Assembly: GCA_011032825.1 (NCBI GenBank)
Contig: JAADJZ010000016.1
Span: forward strand, 186,001-250,000
DNA from: Massariosphaeria phaeospora
Taxonomy: Eukaryota > Ascomycota > Dothideomycetes > Pleosporales
Length of the DNA: 64,000 nucleotides
Direction of reading: 5' to 3'
Part shown: piece by piece, positions 44,578 to 53,979 of the stretch
Layout: the number at the start of each line of letters is the position of its first letter
Position numbering within the stretch: position 1 is the stretch's first letter
Notes under the pieces: model-generated
Databases searched by the model: none
Told to the model about the DNA's origin: nothing
Seen by the model: only the letters and a program-made list of their open reading frames with translations
Translations under genes and position numbers: made by a program

Positions 44578-44957
44578 GGGGTTGATGGAGAGGGGGGGGG
44601 GAGGGAGGGGGGAATGCAGCGGTGCAGTCTTAAGAGATTACTATAACCACGGCGCGGGAGTCATATGCTAGAGTTAGAAGGCTCGATGAGCAGATGAAGT
44701 GCGAATTTGCATCTTGCGTTGAACGCTACTGAAGGGTATCTATCTATAGGAAACCAGCCTGAAAGTGGCCCAGGCCATGGAAACCTTCTTATAAAACTTA
44801 GTTGTTACAGCTAGCCACACTGCCGGCGCCTGCGTCGTGTCGCTAGACATTAACAAATGTATATTGCTGCGCCAGCATCTCCTATACTCCAACACTCTTG
44901 TACTTGCAGCTCATGGACGGCCGTATCAAAACACCCCTTCACCCCCAAACTAACACC
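44578..44957. other. Convergent intergenic stretch ZFYVE19-like/dynamitin
   Basis: These 380 bp hold the two 3' UTRs. A G-rich tract at 44587-44612 follows the stop codon. Nothing else was recognised. Confidence 0.5.
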
Positions 44958-46283
44958 TTATTCCTCCCCATCCGTCGCATTCAGCTTCTTGACCCGCTCC
45001 TCCAGGCCCTTGACCCAGCCGCCCACAACCTCCATATTGTACTTGACCTTATCCTCGCACGTTTTCTGATCCTTGATATTCGTGTCGAGCATCTTGTTGA
45101 ACATCTGGAGCTCGTGCTCGACGCGTGCCTGCTTAGCCTCTAGCTCCGTCAGCAGCGTGTCGGCCTGCCAGGCGCTCGTGTGCACCAGGCGGAGGGTGCG
45201 TAGGCGCTCGATGATGATGGGGAGCATGGGCGACAGCCTGTCGATGGTGGGCAGCGTGCCGTACAGCGCGTTGACTTTGGCGTCTTGCTCGGGCGAGATG
45301 AAGGGTTTGGCGTCGGCGGATGGTGGTGTGGTGGTGCTGCTGTTGGCGGGGCCGCCGGCGCGCGTAGCTTCGAGTCGCAGCTCCTTGAGGTGCTCGGCGT
45401 CGGCGATGAGCTTCTTGACGTGCTGCGCGGCAGTCTCGAGGTTCGAGCCCGAGGCGTCGCTCATGGTGCCGAGTAGATTTTCCAGCTTCTCCAGCGTCAC
45501 GATGACGGGGAAGACGGACTTGTCGCTGATGTCTGGCATCGTGCTCCCGTTGAAGCCGAGCGACGTCTCCAGATGCGTGATGCGCGCGTCGAAGCTCGCC
45601 GCCTGGTTCAGCACGTACTCCAGCTGGCTCTTCTGCACCTGCGAGCCGGGCGGCGGCGGCAGGTTCGCAAGCGCCTTCGTGACGCGCGCACTCGGTTTGA
45701 AGTCCGGGTAGGTGTCGAACTTCTGTATCGTCTTCGCGAGCCAGGGTTCTGCGCCGCGGATGCCGCCCCGCCGCTTGGTGTAGATCCAGTCCATCTTGTC
45801 GCTGAGGAATTCCATGACGTCTTTCGAGTCTCGCTCCTCGTACTTGCTCTTGTCGCCCGACTCCACCCGCTTCTTGTATTCTATCTCCAATTCCTGGAAT
45901 TCTTTGTGGACCCGCTGCAATTTCCGCGTGAAAGACTCCTTTTCCTCATCACTGTCGTCGCCTAGGACTTCGCCTCGTCGGCGTTGGCCTCGTGTGGATG
46001 TGCGGTAGGAACGTCGCTGTGCGGTGATGTTGTCGGAGAAGTCAACCCCGCGGGCATCGACTCTTGACGGCTGAAATCTGTTGCGCGCTTGGTCCGCTTG
46101 TAGGCGCTGATGGCGAACTGCAGATTCTTCGGCGTCAGAGGCACCTTCGTCGTCAGACTCGGAGACGGCGGTTGAGGCTTGGATTGTGGATACATCTTCG
46201 GCGAGGTCGGGGGTCTCGTACACGTCAGGTGCTGTGTCGATGCCGGGGAGGCTGTCGTATTTTGGCTTTGTCGCTTCTGACAT
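44958..46283 (-). CDS. Dynactin subunit 2 (p50 dynamitin)
   Basis: A single exon encodes 441 residues. The N-terminus KYDSLPGIDTAPDVYETPDL is the dynamitin peptide that contacts the Arp1 filament. Long coiled coils follow (about 105-160, 205-300 and 355-440), the last containing LTELEAKQARVEHELQMFNKML. Dynamitin forms the shoulder of dynactin, which links dynein to cargo and to microtubule plus ends. The window also encodes a CLIP-170 homologue, which in other organisms recruits dynactin to plus ends, but the two genes are 23 kb apart. Confidence 0.9.
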   Translation of the reverse strand: MSEATKPKYDSLPGIDTAPDVYETPDLAEDVSTIQASTAVSESDDEGASDAEESAVRHQRLQADQARNRFQPSRVDARGVDFSDNITAQRRSYRTSTRGQRRRGEVLGDDSDEEKESFTRKLQRVHKEFQELEIEYKKRVESGDKSKYEERDSKDVMEFLSDKMDWIYTKRRGGIRGAEPWLAKTIQKFDTYPDFKPSARVTKALANLPPPPGSQVQKSQLEYVLNQAASFDARITHLETSLGFNGSTMPDISDKSVFPVIVTLEKLENLLGTMSDASGSNLETAAQHVKKLIADAEHLKELRLEATRAGGPANSSTTTPPSADAKPFISPEQDAKVNALYGTLPTIDRLSPMLPIIIERLRTLRLVHTSAWQADTLLTELEAKQARVEHELQMFNKMLDTNIKDQKTCEDKVKYNMEVVGGWVKGLEERVKKLNATDGEE

Positions 46284-46659
46284 TCTGACTTGTGGGGATT
46301 CGGGGCGTGGCTGAGCGGGCGTGCTGTTGTTTGTTCGTTTCTGGAGGGTGGGTCTGGAATAATATTTGGGGAACGCGTCCCAAACCGAGGTCGCGGGAGC
46401 TTCACATGGTCCGTGCGCTATCTACCAAGTCACGCAACATGAACCAATACATGGTAAGTTATTTTCTTTTTGAATCATTTTACTGCAGTCCATCGGCTCG
46501 GCTGTGGTAGAGCCATCGGCCTAGCATCTAGCAAATACCGCTTTCCATCACTCCCAACCACTATCTTCCCCGCAAGGTTTCCAGACCGCCATTCTTTCAT
46601 ACCATGCGGTCTGCACTTGGTAGTCATTTCTTCTCCTATGGTAATCCGCCTCGAGCTTC
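46284..46659. other. Intergenic stretch between dynamitin and ARC35
   Basis: This 376-bp stretch holds the dynamitin promoter and the ARC35 3' UTR. A possible spliced micro-ORF on the plus strand at 46406-46524 is listed separately. Confidence 0.45.
46406..46524 (+). CDS. Candidate spliced 27-residue micro-ORF
   Basis: An ATG at 46406 opens 16 codons ending exactly at a consensus donor (ATG|GTAAGT). A pyrimidine-rich 35-nt stretch ends TTACTGCAG. The next exon (46489-46524) continues in phase for 11 codons to TAG. The resulting peptide, MVRALSTKSRNMNQYM plus SIGSAVVEPSA, matches nothing I know. It is antisense to the ARC35/dynamitin tandem pair, with no sign of a promoter of its own. The intron would be very short, so this may be coincidence. 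Confidence 0.2.
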
Positions 46660-47871
46660 TCAAGACTGGACTTTGAATGTCCGACCACTAGCAGTCTTAC
46701 GCTCTTTCTCTTCTGCCTCCGGTCGTGCTCTGCGAAGGACTCGAAACTTGTTAGCATAATATAACCAAAGTGCAAATAGGAGCATACTTTGGAGGAAATC
46801 CGCAGTTCTCTTTCGCATCCTCGAGTGAATGTAGGCTTTAGACGCCTTGATATGGTAGTGGAAGTAGTCTCGGAACGTCTGAATGTGGGAAATGACCTCT
46901 TCTCGTCGTTGTTTCGTCAAATGGCGAGGGAACAAGACTATACAGATGAGCAATCGCCTGCAGGTGAGGGGCAAATGTATGTACCGAATGTGATGTACCC
47001 GACCTCCCCAGAGCCAGAGTTGTTGACTCCCGGTATGCCTTGAAGTTCGAGCGGGGGATCGTTTCGGAACAGCACCTGGGGCGCATTCTGGATGGCTCTC
47101 CGTCTGGCATCGACAAATTCCTGTAATTGTCTTCAGCCACAGATGAGTTGCCAGGTTCTGCAAGGCGCGTATACCTGCAAAAACACCTTGCCAAAGATCC
47201 TATCCGTCTCTTCCCTGAATACAGTTGAGAATATCACAGTGACTCGATCATGGCTAGCTTTGACGTATATGGCTTCCTCTTCTCGGTAGTGGATCGCGCG
47301 CACTTCGCCGCCTTCCTGTAGACCCTGAGGTGCTGACTCGGATGTGTACTTCGAAGCTTCTTCCTGGAGCTGCTGGAACTCATCGAAGGCTTGCTCGAAG
47401 GGGGCCGCCATGGCGTTGCGCTTGAGGAGTGATATGCGGCGGATCAAATCGTCTTTGGTTTCTACACAATGTCAGCATTCAGTGAGCACTTGCCCACTCT
47501 AGGTAACAGACCTTGGTCCTCGGGCAAGTTTTCGAGGTCTACTTGCACGGAGAAATCATATCCAGATTCGGGGGCCACGATATAGGGTCCATACTCTCTT
47601 TCCAGCACCGCCTGGGCACCGTACTGCACCAGTTCCGAGAAGCATTTTACGTTGATCGAGACCAGGATCTTGCTCTTCGTTTCAGGCGTAGAAATATGGA
47701 ACGTGACACCGTCGAAATCGGAGACGACCTGGTCGATTGACACTGGCGGTCCTCTGCTGTCTGTGAGCTACTGGAGGTGCTAGGCGGCAGGCAGCGGGGT
47801 AGGGCGCACCCTGCAAAGCGATCTCTCAGGAGCGACTCGATGAGGACGTTCTGATAGTCGAGGAGCAGCAT
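46660..47871 (-). CDS. ARC35: Arp2/3 complex subunit 2 (ARPC2/Arc35)
   Basis: Six exons (47810-47871, 47512-47753, 47175-47461, 46985-47120, 46788-46937, 46660-46739) encode 318 residues. The family landmarks occur in order: [107 protein letters not shown]. Arc35 is one of the two large scaffolding subunits of the actin-branching Arp2/3 complex. It is the most intron-rich gene in the window; every junction restores a conserved motif. It is divergent from DIP2. Confidence 0.94.
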
Positions 47872-48226
47872 GGCGACTGAGTTCTGGTGGAGCGACGCAA
47901 CGGCTTACGACATGCGGCGGAGGGGTTGGGTCGACGGCGGAGTCTCGGGAGTGATGTGCGATGTTGGAAGGAGCGGCGGCATGTGGCTGTGGCTGTGGCT
48001 GTGGCTGTGGCTGTGGCTGTGGCTGAGGGTGGCTGGAATTGTGGGGTTGCATTTTCGACGCCAAAAAAGTTCGGGAGCTTCAACGGTAACCATCTGCAAT
48101 CCTCCATTGTTGCTGGCGTATACCATACAAACGCCTAGGAACCGAGTCTTGCATTGGCCTGGTCTTGTGACTGTACCTCGTTTTCTTCGTCCGCTTGCTT
48201 TCCCGTCTTACTAGCTAAGGCGCAAT
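47872..48226. promoter_or_regulatory. Bidirectional ARC35/DIP2 promoter region
   Basis: There are 355 bp between divergent start codons. It contains a 42-bp hexanucleotide repeat (47982-48023). If transcribed from the DIP2 side, the repeat would lie in or near the 5' UTR. Confidence 0.5.
47982..48023. repeat. (TGTGGC)7 hexanucleotide repeat
   Basis: Seven perfect TGTGGC units lie in the shared ARC35/DIP2 promoter region. Repeat length is likely to vary between strains. Confidence 0.92.
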
Positions 48227-51162
48227 ATGGTGAAATCTTACAGGTAAGTCTATTGCGCGCTGCGCGAAGAAAGTATATTGATCGTGGCAGCAAGTACGAG
48301 CAAACCGACGCTTTTGGAGTAGTCGCGACCGCTACCTCTAACATCGTCTGGACCTCCGAGGGAATTACTGCGCCTGGATCAAGTCGGCCGGCGGGAGCTG
48401 GACGCGCGTATGCTGGCGCAAATGAAGAAGTAATCTGCTGGGACGTCAAAAAGGGCGAGCTACTGAGCAGGTGGCGTGACTCGGCTTGTACAGAGGAGGT
48501 CACTGTAATATGTCAGAGCAAGGTGGATCCGGATGTTTTCGCAGTGGGCTATGCTGATGGCAGCATACGGATATGGGATTCAAGAACAGCGACGGTGATT
48601 ATCAGCTTCAACGGACACAAATCAGCAGTCACGGTGCTAGCCTTCGATCAGTCTGGTGTACGGTTAGCTAGTGGCTCCAAAGACACGGACATCGTAATAT
48701 GGGACCTGGTTTCCGAGGTCGGTCTATTCAAGTTGCGTGGCCACAAGGGGCAGGTTACCGGACTATGCTTCTTGCACCCGTCGAAAGGGAGCGAGGAGGA
48801 TGAGACAACCGGCGCAAATCCAGAGTCGGACGCGGACCAAGCCTTCCTTCTTTCCACAAGCAAAGACGCCTTAATCAAGATCTGGGATGTTGATACACAA
48901 CACTGCATCGAGACCCATATCGCACAAACGAACGGCGAGTGTTGGGCTCTAGGAGTGTCCCCAGACAGCAGTGGATGTATAACCGCTGGAAACGACGGAG
49001 AACTCAAGGTGTGGGCTATCGACCTTGTAGGTTTGGGGAAAGCCGGCTCGTCGATTGGCGACGGCAGCGAACAACGTCATCTCCACGAACGGGGAATCTT
49101 ACACCGTCAAGGAAAGGATCGGGCTCAAGGTATTCTTTTCTACCCCAAATCGAACTACATTGCAGTGCACGGGGCAGAAAAGGCCGTTGAGATCTGGCGG
49201 ATACGCAATGAGGGAGAAGTCCAAAAAAGCTTAGCTAGGAAGCGAAAGAGAAGGCGGGAGAAGGCTAGGAATGAGACGGATGGCGAACTACGGGAACAGA
49301 CCGAAGCAGAAGAAAAGATCAACATCGCGGACGCAGAAATAGGAGAGGTCATTGTACCCTACGTTACGGTACGAACGGTAGGAAAGGTGCGATCCGTCTC
49401 CTGGGTGCAAATAAAAGGATCCAAGAAATTACAGCTGTTGGTGGGAACCAACAACAATCTCATCGATATCTATGATATTTCTCAGAAGAGTAAATCGAAG
49501 AGCGACGAGGAACCTGACTACAACAGAGCACTATCCGTGGAGCTCTCTGGACACAGAAATGACATCAGGGCTTTGGCGCTGAGCTCCGACGATAGAATGC
49601 TGGCGTCTGCCTCAAGTGGAGGACTAAAGATTTGGAACATCAGAACGCAGAGCTGTCTCCGAACCTTGGAATGCGGCTATGCATTATGTGTCGCATTCTT
49701 GCCGGGAGATAAGATAGTCGTGGTGGGCACCAAGGACGGCGACATTGAGCTCTACGACATAGCTGCTTCTTCACTTCTCGACAAGATACCCGCGCACGAA
49801 GGGCCAGTATGGACACTAAAAGTCCATCCGGATGGCAAATCAGTCGTTACCGGAAGTGCAGACAAATGCGTCAAGTTTTGGAATTTCGAGATTGTCCAAG
49901 AAGAGATTCCCGGCACCAAACGCACCACGGCTCAGCTCAAGCTCGTCGAGTCACGCATTCTAAAAGTTAACGATGATGTCCTCAGCGTGGAGTTCTCTCC
50001 GGATTCTCGGTTACTGGCCGTTTCCACGCTCGACAATACTGTCAAGGTCTTCTTTGTGGACTCACTAAGGCTATTCCTTAACCTTTATGGTCACAAGCTG
50101 CCGGTACTCAACATGTCTATATCCAGCGATAGCAAATTAATCGCCACCTGTTCCGCCGACAAGAACATCAGAATCTGGGGACTCGACTTTGGCGACTGCC
50201 ATAGGGCGCTCTTCGGCCACCAGGACAGCATCATGCAAATTGCCTTCATCCCACACCCGGTCGAGCAGGACGAGAAACACGTGTTCTTCAGTGCCAGCAA
50301 GGATAAGACAATCAAGAGCTGGGACGGCGACAAGTTCGAGCAGATCCAGAGATTCAAAGGACATCACGGTGAGATTTGGGCTATGACTGTGGCGCGGACA
50401 GGCGACTTCGTTGTCACGGCGAGCCACGACAAGAGCATAAGAGTGTGGTCCAAAACCGACGAGCCCATCTTCCTTGAAGAAGAACGCGAACGCGAATTGG
50501 AGGAAATGTACGAAAACAATCTGGCCACCTCCCTCGAGGACGACCCCAACCAGCTCAACGGCGACGCCTCCGAAGCAGTCGCCGCCTCCAAGCAAACAAT
50601 CGGCACCCTCACCGCCGGCGAGCGCATCCAAGAAGCCCTCGACGTCGGCCTCGAGGACCTCGAGCTCGTGCGCGCCTGGCACCAGCAGCGCAAGACAAAT
50701 CCGAAAATCGCGCCCCCGCAGCGCAACCCGCTGTTCCTCGCGCTGGGCAACATCTCGGCCGAGCGCCACGTGCTCAACACTCTCTCCAAGATCCCCGCCG
50801 CGCAGCTGCATGACGCGCTGCTGGTGCTGCCCTTCTCGTCGCTGCCCGCGCTGTTCGCTTTCATCGCCATCTGGATCCAGCGCCAGTGGAACGTCACGCT
50901 GACATGCCGCGTGCTGTTCTTCATGCTCAAAACGCACCAGAAGCAGATTGTCGCCAGTCGCGAGCTGAAGGCTGGGCTGGAAGCCATGCGCCAGGGGCTG
51001 AGGACCACGTTGGGCGGCACCAAGGATCTGATCGGGTTTAATATTGCGGCGTTGAGGTTTGTGGGCGAGAGGGTGGATGAGGCGGGCATTGTAAGGTTGG
51101 AGGATGTGGATAGGGTGGACGGGAACAGTGTGAAGAAGAGGGCGTTTGTGGATGTTGCGTAA
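48227..51162 (+). CDS. DIP2: Dip2/Utp12, U3 snoRNP WD40 protein (WDR3)
   Basis: Two exons (48227-48243, 48291-51162) encode 962 residues. The 17-nt first exon encodes MVKSY, which splicing joins to SKYEQTDAFGVVAT. Two beta-propellers of WD repeats follow (for example ASGSKDTDIVIWDL, TGSADKCVKFWNFE, TASHDKSIRVWSK). An Utp12 domain ends the protein (about residues 800-920). Dip2 belongs to the UTP-B subcomplex of the small-subunit processome that makes 18S rRNA. The intron is only 47 nt. A polybasic insert (ARKRKRRREKAR, about residue 330) is probably nucleolar-targeting. Confidence 0.94.
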
Positions 51163-51907
51163 AGCGGGAGAGTTTGGGACTCAGTGGGTGTGCTGGCAAA
51201 AAAGTGCTTCGATGGATTCTGTGATTAGTTTATGTGAGAGTGTATGTGCGGATAAGGAAGGCTGAATAAAGGCAATAGCCATGACAGGAGTTTCATTGGA
51301 GCTCAGGATGAACTCAATCACTCACTTGCAAGCCTTCGGTAAACTCTTCAGTGATACCAGACTCGACTGTACTGACAGACTACAATTCTAGACATATCAA
51401 GTGCCAAAGCAATGCACATCGTCCGGCAAGGGTCAAGCTTTCAAAATGTTACAAGATCCTTTGATTTGTTCGCCCTGGCCTAATCTTTCACCAATCGTAT
51501 CGTCTGTATAAGGTATAGGTTGGGTCGCAGTGACGTATTCTAGCAAAACCATTGAAGCTTTGAGAGCGAAGACCCCATAGTGACTCCTGGCGAGTTTTGC
51601 AAGATTTGCAAGATTTGCAAGTTGATACAGTATCAGTCGATCCTTCGAAGCAAGCCTTCCTAACGCAATAGGCTCCATTGAGAAGCACACACTAAAGCCG
51701 GCGAAAACCCAACTGCAGCCTGAACGACAAAGGGAAAGCTTTCCGGGTCACCATATTACTAGTGACGTGACGCCAGCCCACCCATGCCCATGAAACGCCA
51801 CCCGCTGCTTTCCAGGAACGCAAAGAAGACAAAAGACATTGTACACGTGTGTTCTTAAAGGAAAAGAAATCCCCGCCCCAAGGACACCCACCGACGGACG
51901 GCGCAGC
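51163..51907. other. Convergent intergenic stretch DIP2/DST1
   Basis: This 745-bp stretch holds both 3' UTRs. A short GATTTGCAA duplication lies at about 51604-51619. Nothing else was recognised. Confidence 0.5.
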
Positions 51908-52864
51908 TCAAGAAAATTTCCAGCGGTTGCCGCAGTTCTGGCACTCGCAGAAGGTCGTCATCGGCTCGTCGGCACTCCTAGTCTGGGCCTGGCTGTAGGC
52001 GACCATTTTCTGCTTGCACTTGCCGCACTGGAACTCGGTGGAGATGCTCTTCTCGACCTTGGCCACCATAGCTTGGTTCATGTTCTCTGCCTTGAGCTTC
52101 TCATCGGTGGCGCGGCGCTCTTTGGACTTGAGCTCGTCGTGGGACATGGTGACGAAGCGCTTGGGCGCGATGTCGCCGGAGAGGACACGCTTGCGGAGAT
52201 TGAGATTGGACTTGTTCTTGAGGTTCTGGAAGAGCGAGCGCATTTTCGAACGGTAGGCTTCGTTGTTAGTGTTGCCGGCGTTGGCGTATGCGGCTGCCTC
52301 GACGGCCTTGGCGATGCTGAGGATGTCGTCGGGTTCTGCATGTCTCGTTAGCACTATACTATAAGTAAGTCTGGGAGTTGGTGGAGGCATACGCTCGTCG
52401 CTCATGAAAGCCAAGCCGTCGTACATGAGCCTGACGCAAGCATCCCGGGCTTCCTCGCCAGTGACACGGTATTCCACCTTGTCCGTTTTGTGGTTGCGCT
52501 TCTCCGGATCCACCGTGTGTTTCTTCTTGCTCGGAGCCGGCGACGCTGTTCCTGACTGCGGCGCAGGCGAGGACTTGCCGTTAGCCGCCGCGGCTCTCAC
52601 CGCTGGACCCTTCTTCTTTTGCTTGTTCACTTCATCCCTCCACTTCGAGACCAGTTCATGGGCGAACTTGCTGACGGCGGGGTCTTTGTGCTGGCGGAGG
52701 CGGTTGACGGTGACGCCGATCTTGGTCTGTCGTAGGAGTTCCTCCGTCGCGTTGACACCGCCTTTGAGGTCGGTGAGCAGCTTGATTAGCGAGGCGCTCG
52801 GTTCGCCGTCCGACAGAGCCTTGGTGATGCTTCTGCCGCGGAGCTCAACTTCTTTCACGTCCAT
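51908..52864 (-). CDS. DST1: Transcription elongation factor TFIIS
   Basis: Two exons (52393-52864, 51908-52335) encode 299 residues. The LW domain occupies about residues 1-80, and a Ser/Ala/Pro linker follows. The central Pol II-binding domain spans about 125-245 (RVTGEEARDACVRLMYDGLAF, then RSLFQNLKNKSNLNLRKRVLSGDI). The C-terminal zinc ribbon CGKC...CECQNC contains the catalytic RSADEP loop. TFIIS enters the Pol II funnel and stimulates cleavage of backtracked RNA. The intron joins MSDEQ to PDDILSIAKA, as expected. Confidence 0.95.
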   Translation of the reverse strand: MDVKEVELRGRSITKALSDGEPSASLIKLLTDLKGGVNATEELLRQTKIGVTVNRLRQHKDPAVSKFAHELVSKWRDEVNKQKKKGPAVRAAAANGKSSPAPQSGTASPAPSKKKHTVDPEKRNHKTDKVEYRVTGEEARDACVRLMYDGLAFMSDERMPPPTPRLTYSIVLTRHAEPDDILSIAKAVEAAAYANAGNTNNEAYRSKMRSLFQNLKNKSNLNLRKRVLSGDIAPKRFVTMSHDELKSKERRATDEKLKAENMNQAMVAKVEKSISTEFQCGKCKQKMVAYSQAQTRSADEPMTTFCECQNCGNRWKFS

Positions 52865-53225
52865 GGCGGATGAGAGTTGCGCGCGCGGGGTCGAGGTCGC
52901 GGGGGCTGCTACGATTCCGGTCCGTAGGTCCTAGGCTTGTCTTGTCAGTTGGGTGTCCGTTTGCAGGCGGCGGTGCTGGGGGCCGGGGGTTGACGGCGGC
53001 GGGGTTGCGAGGCTTTGACGATTGTTTGTTTGATTGAAGTTCAAGGTTGCCCGATCCGACGTTTCGCGCGCCAAGCCGACGCTAGCGCGGAACCTCGAGG
53101 TCGACAGTCGCGCGGAGCTCCCGTGCAGTTGTGCATGTTTGCAGTCGCCAACGCAGCCCGTTGTGCCCTGCCAACGACGAAGCCCCAGGCAACGCGAGAC
53201 ACACGGTTCGGACGAGATACTAACC
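52865..53225. promoter_or_regulatory. Bidirectional DST1/EAF6 promoter region
   Basis: There are 361 bp between divergent start codons of two chromatin/transcription genes. No specific element was recognised. Confidence 0.5.
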
Positions 53226-53979
53226 ATGGCTGAGAATGCGCCCCCGGTAGGTGCAGCCAATGCAGCTTCAGACGCCTCGCGAGGCATGCCCTACTACGAA
53301 CGCCTGCGACGCGATCTCCGAGAGTCTCTGCAAAAGAAACGCGTGGTCGACAGCAATCTGGTATGTCGTCGAGAGACTACTGAGTGCAACAGCCCGCTTA
53401 CCTGCTATATCTAGGCGCAACTCGAAGAGAGCATTCTGAAGATCGAAACAGCGTACCTAGAGGAGACCAGCGCGGGCAACATCATCAAAGGCTTCGACAA
53501 CTACATCAAGGGAGCAGCGACGACCACTACAACGAGCGGGGCGGGGACAGCTACACGTCGAAAGGCTCCGATCAGTGATGCCGACAGGATATTCAGCCGG
53601 AGCTCCAGCAGCTTCCTGAGGGTATGTGTAGTCTGAAGCCATACCACCGCCAGCGAGCGTGATAGCCGCGTGTCTGTAGTGAGCAGGTCGTGACAGTCGC
53701 CGCATGCTGGACCACTACCGCAGTTGGGATTGAACGAGTGTCAGCAGTCACTGACTCTCTCCGTAGGAAGCGTCAACGCCCGGATCTACACAAACAACGC
53801 CGTCACATGCCCCTACCCCGACCTCCTCATTTCCCACTCGCGAATCGAGCCAACCGACATCAAACGGTACGAAGAAAGCGGCGACTGTGACAGGCAGCAA
53901 GAACAAGAAACCGACCGACGACGACGACACAGAGAGCAAACCGGCCAAGCGAGGCAAGATCACCTATGGCAGAGATTGA
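53226..53979 (+). CDS. EAF6: Eaf6, NuA4 histone acetyltransferase subunit
   Basis: Three exons (53226-53360, 53415-53621, 53767-53979) encode 184 residues. The core coiled coil PYYERLRRDLRESLQKKR, then AQLEESILKIETAYLEET, then GNIIKGFDNYIKGA is the NuA4 domain. It is followed by DADRIFSRSSSSFLR, a Ser/Thr/Pro-rich linker and the conserved end KRGKITYGRD. Eaf6 is a small structural subunit of the NuA4 (and in animals MOZ/HBO1) acetyltransferase complexes. Intron 2 (145 nt) is long but restores the exact C-terminal motif. Confidence 0.93.
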
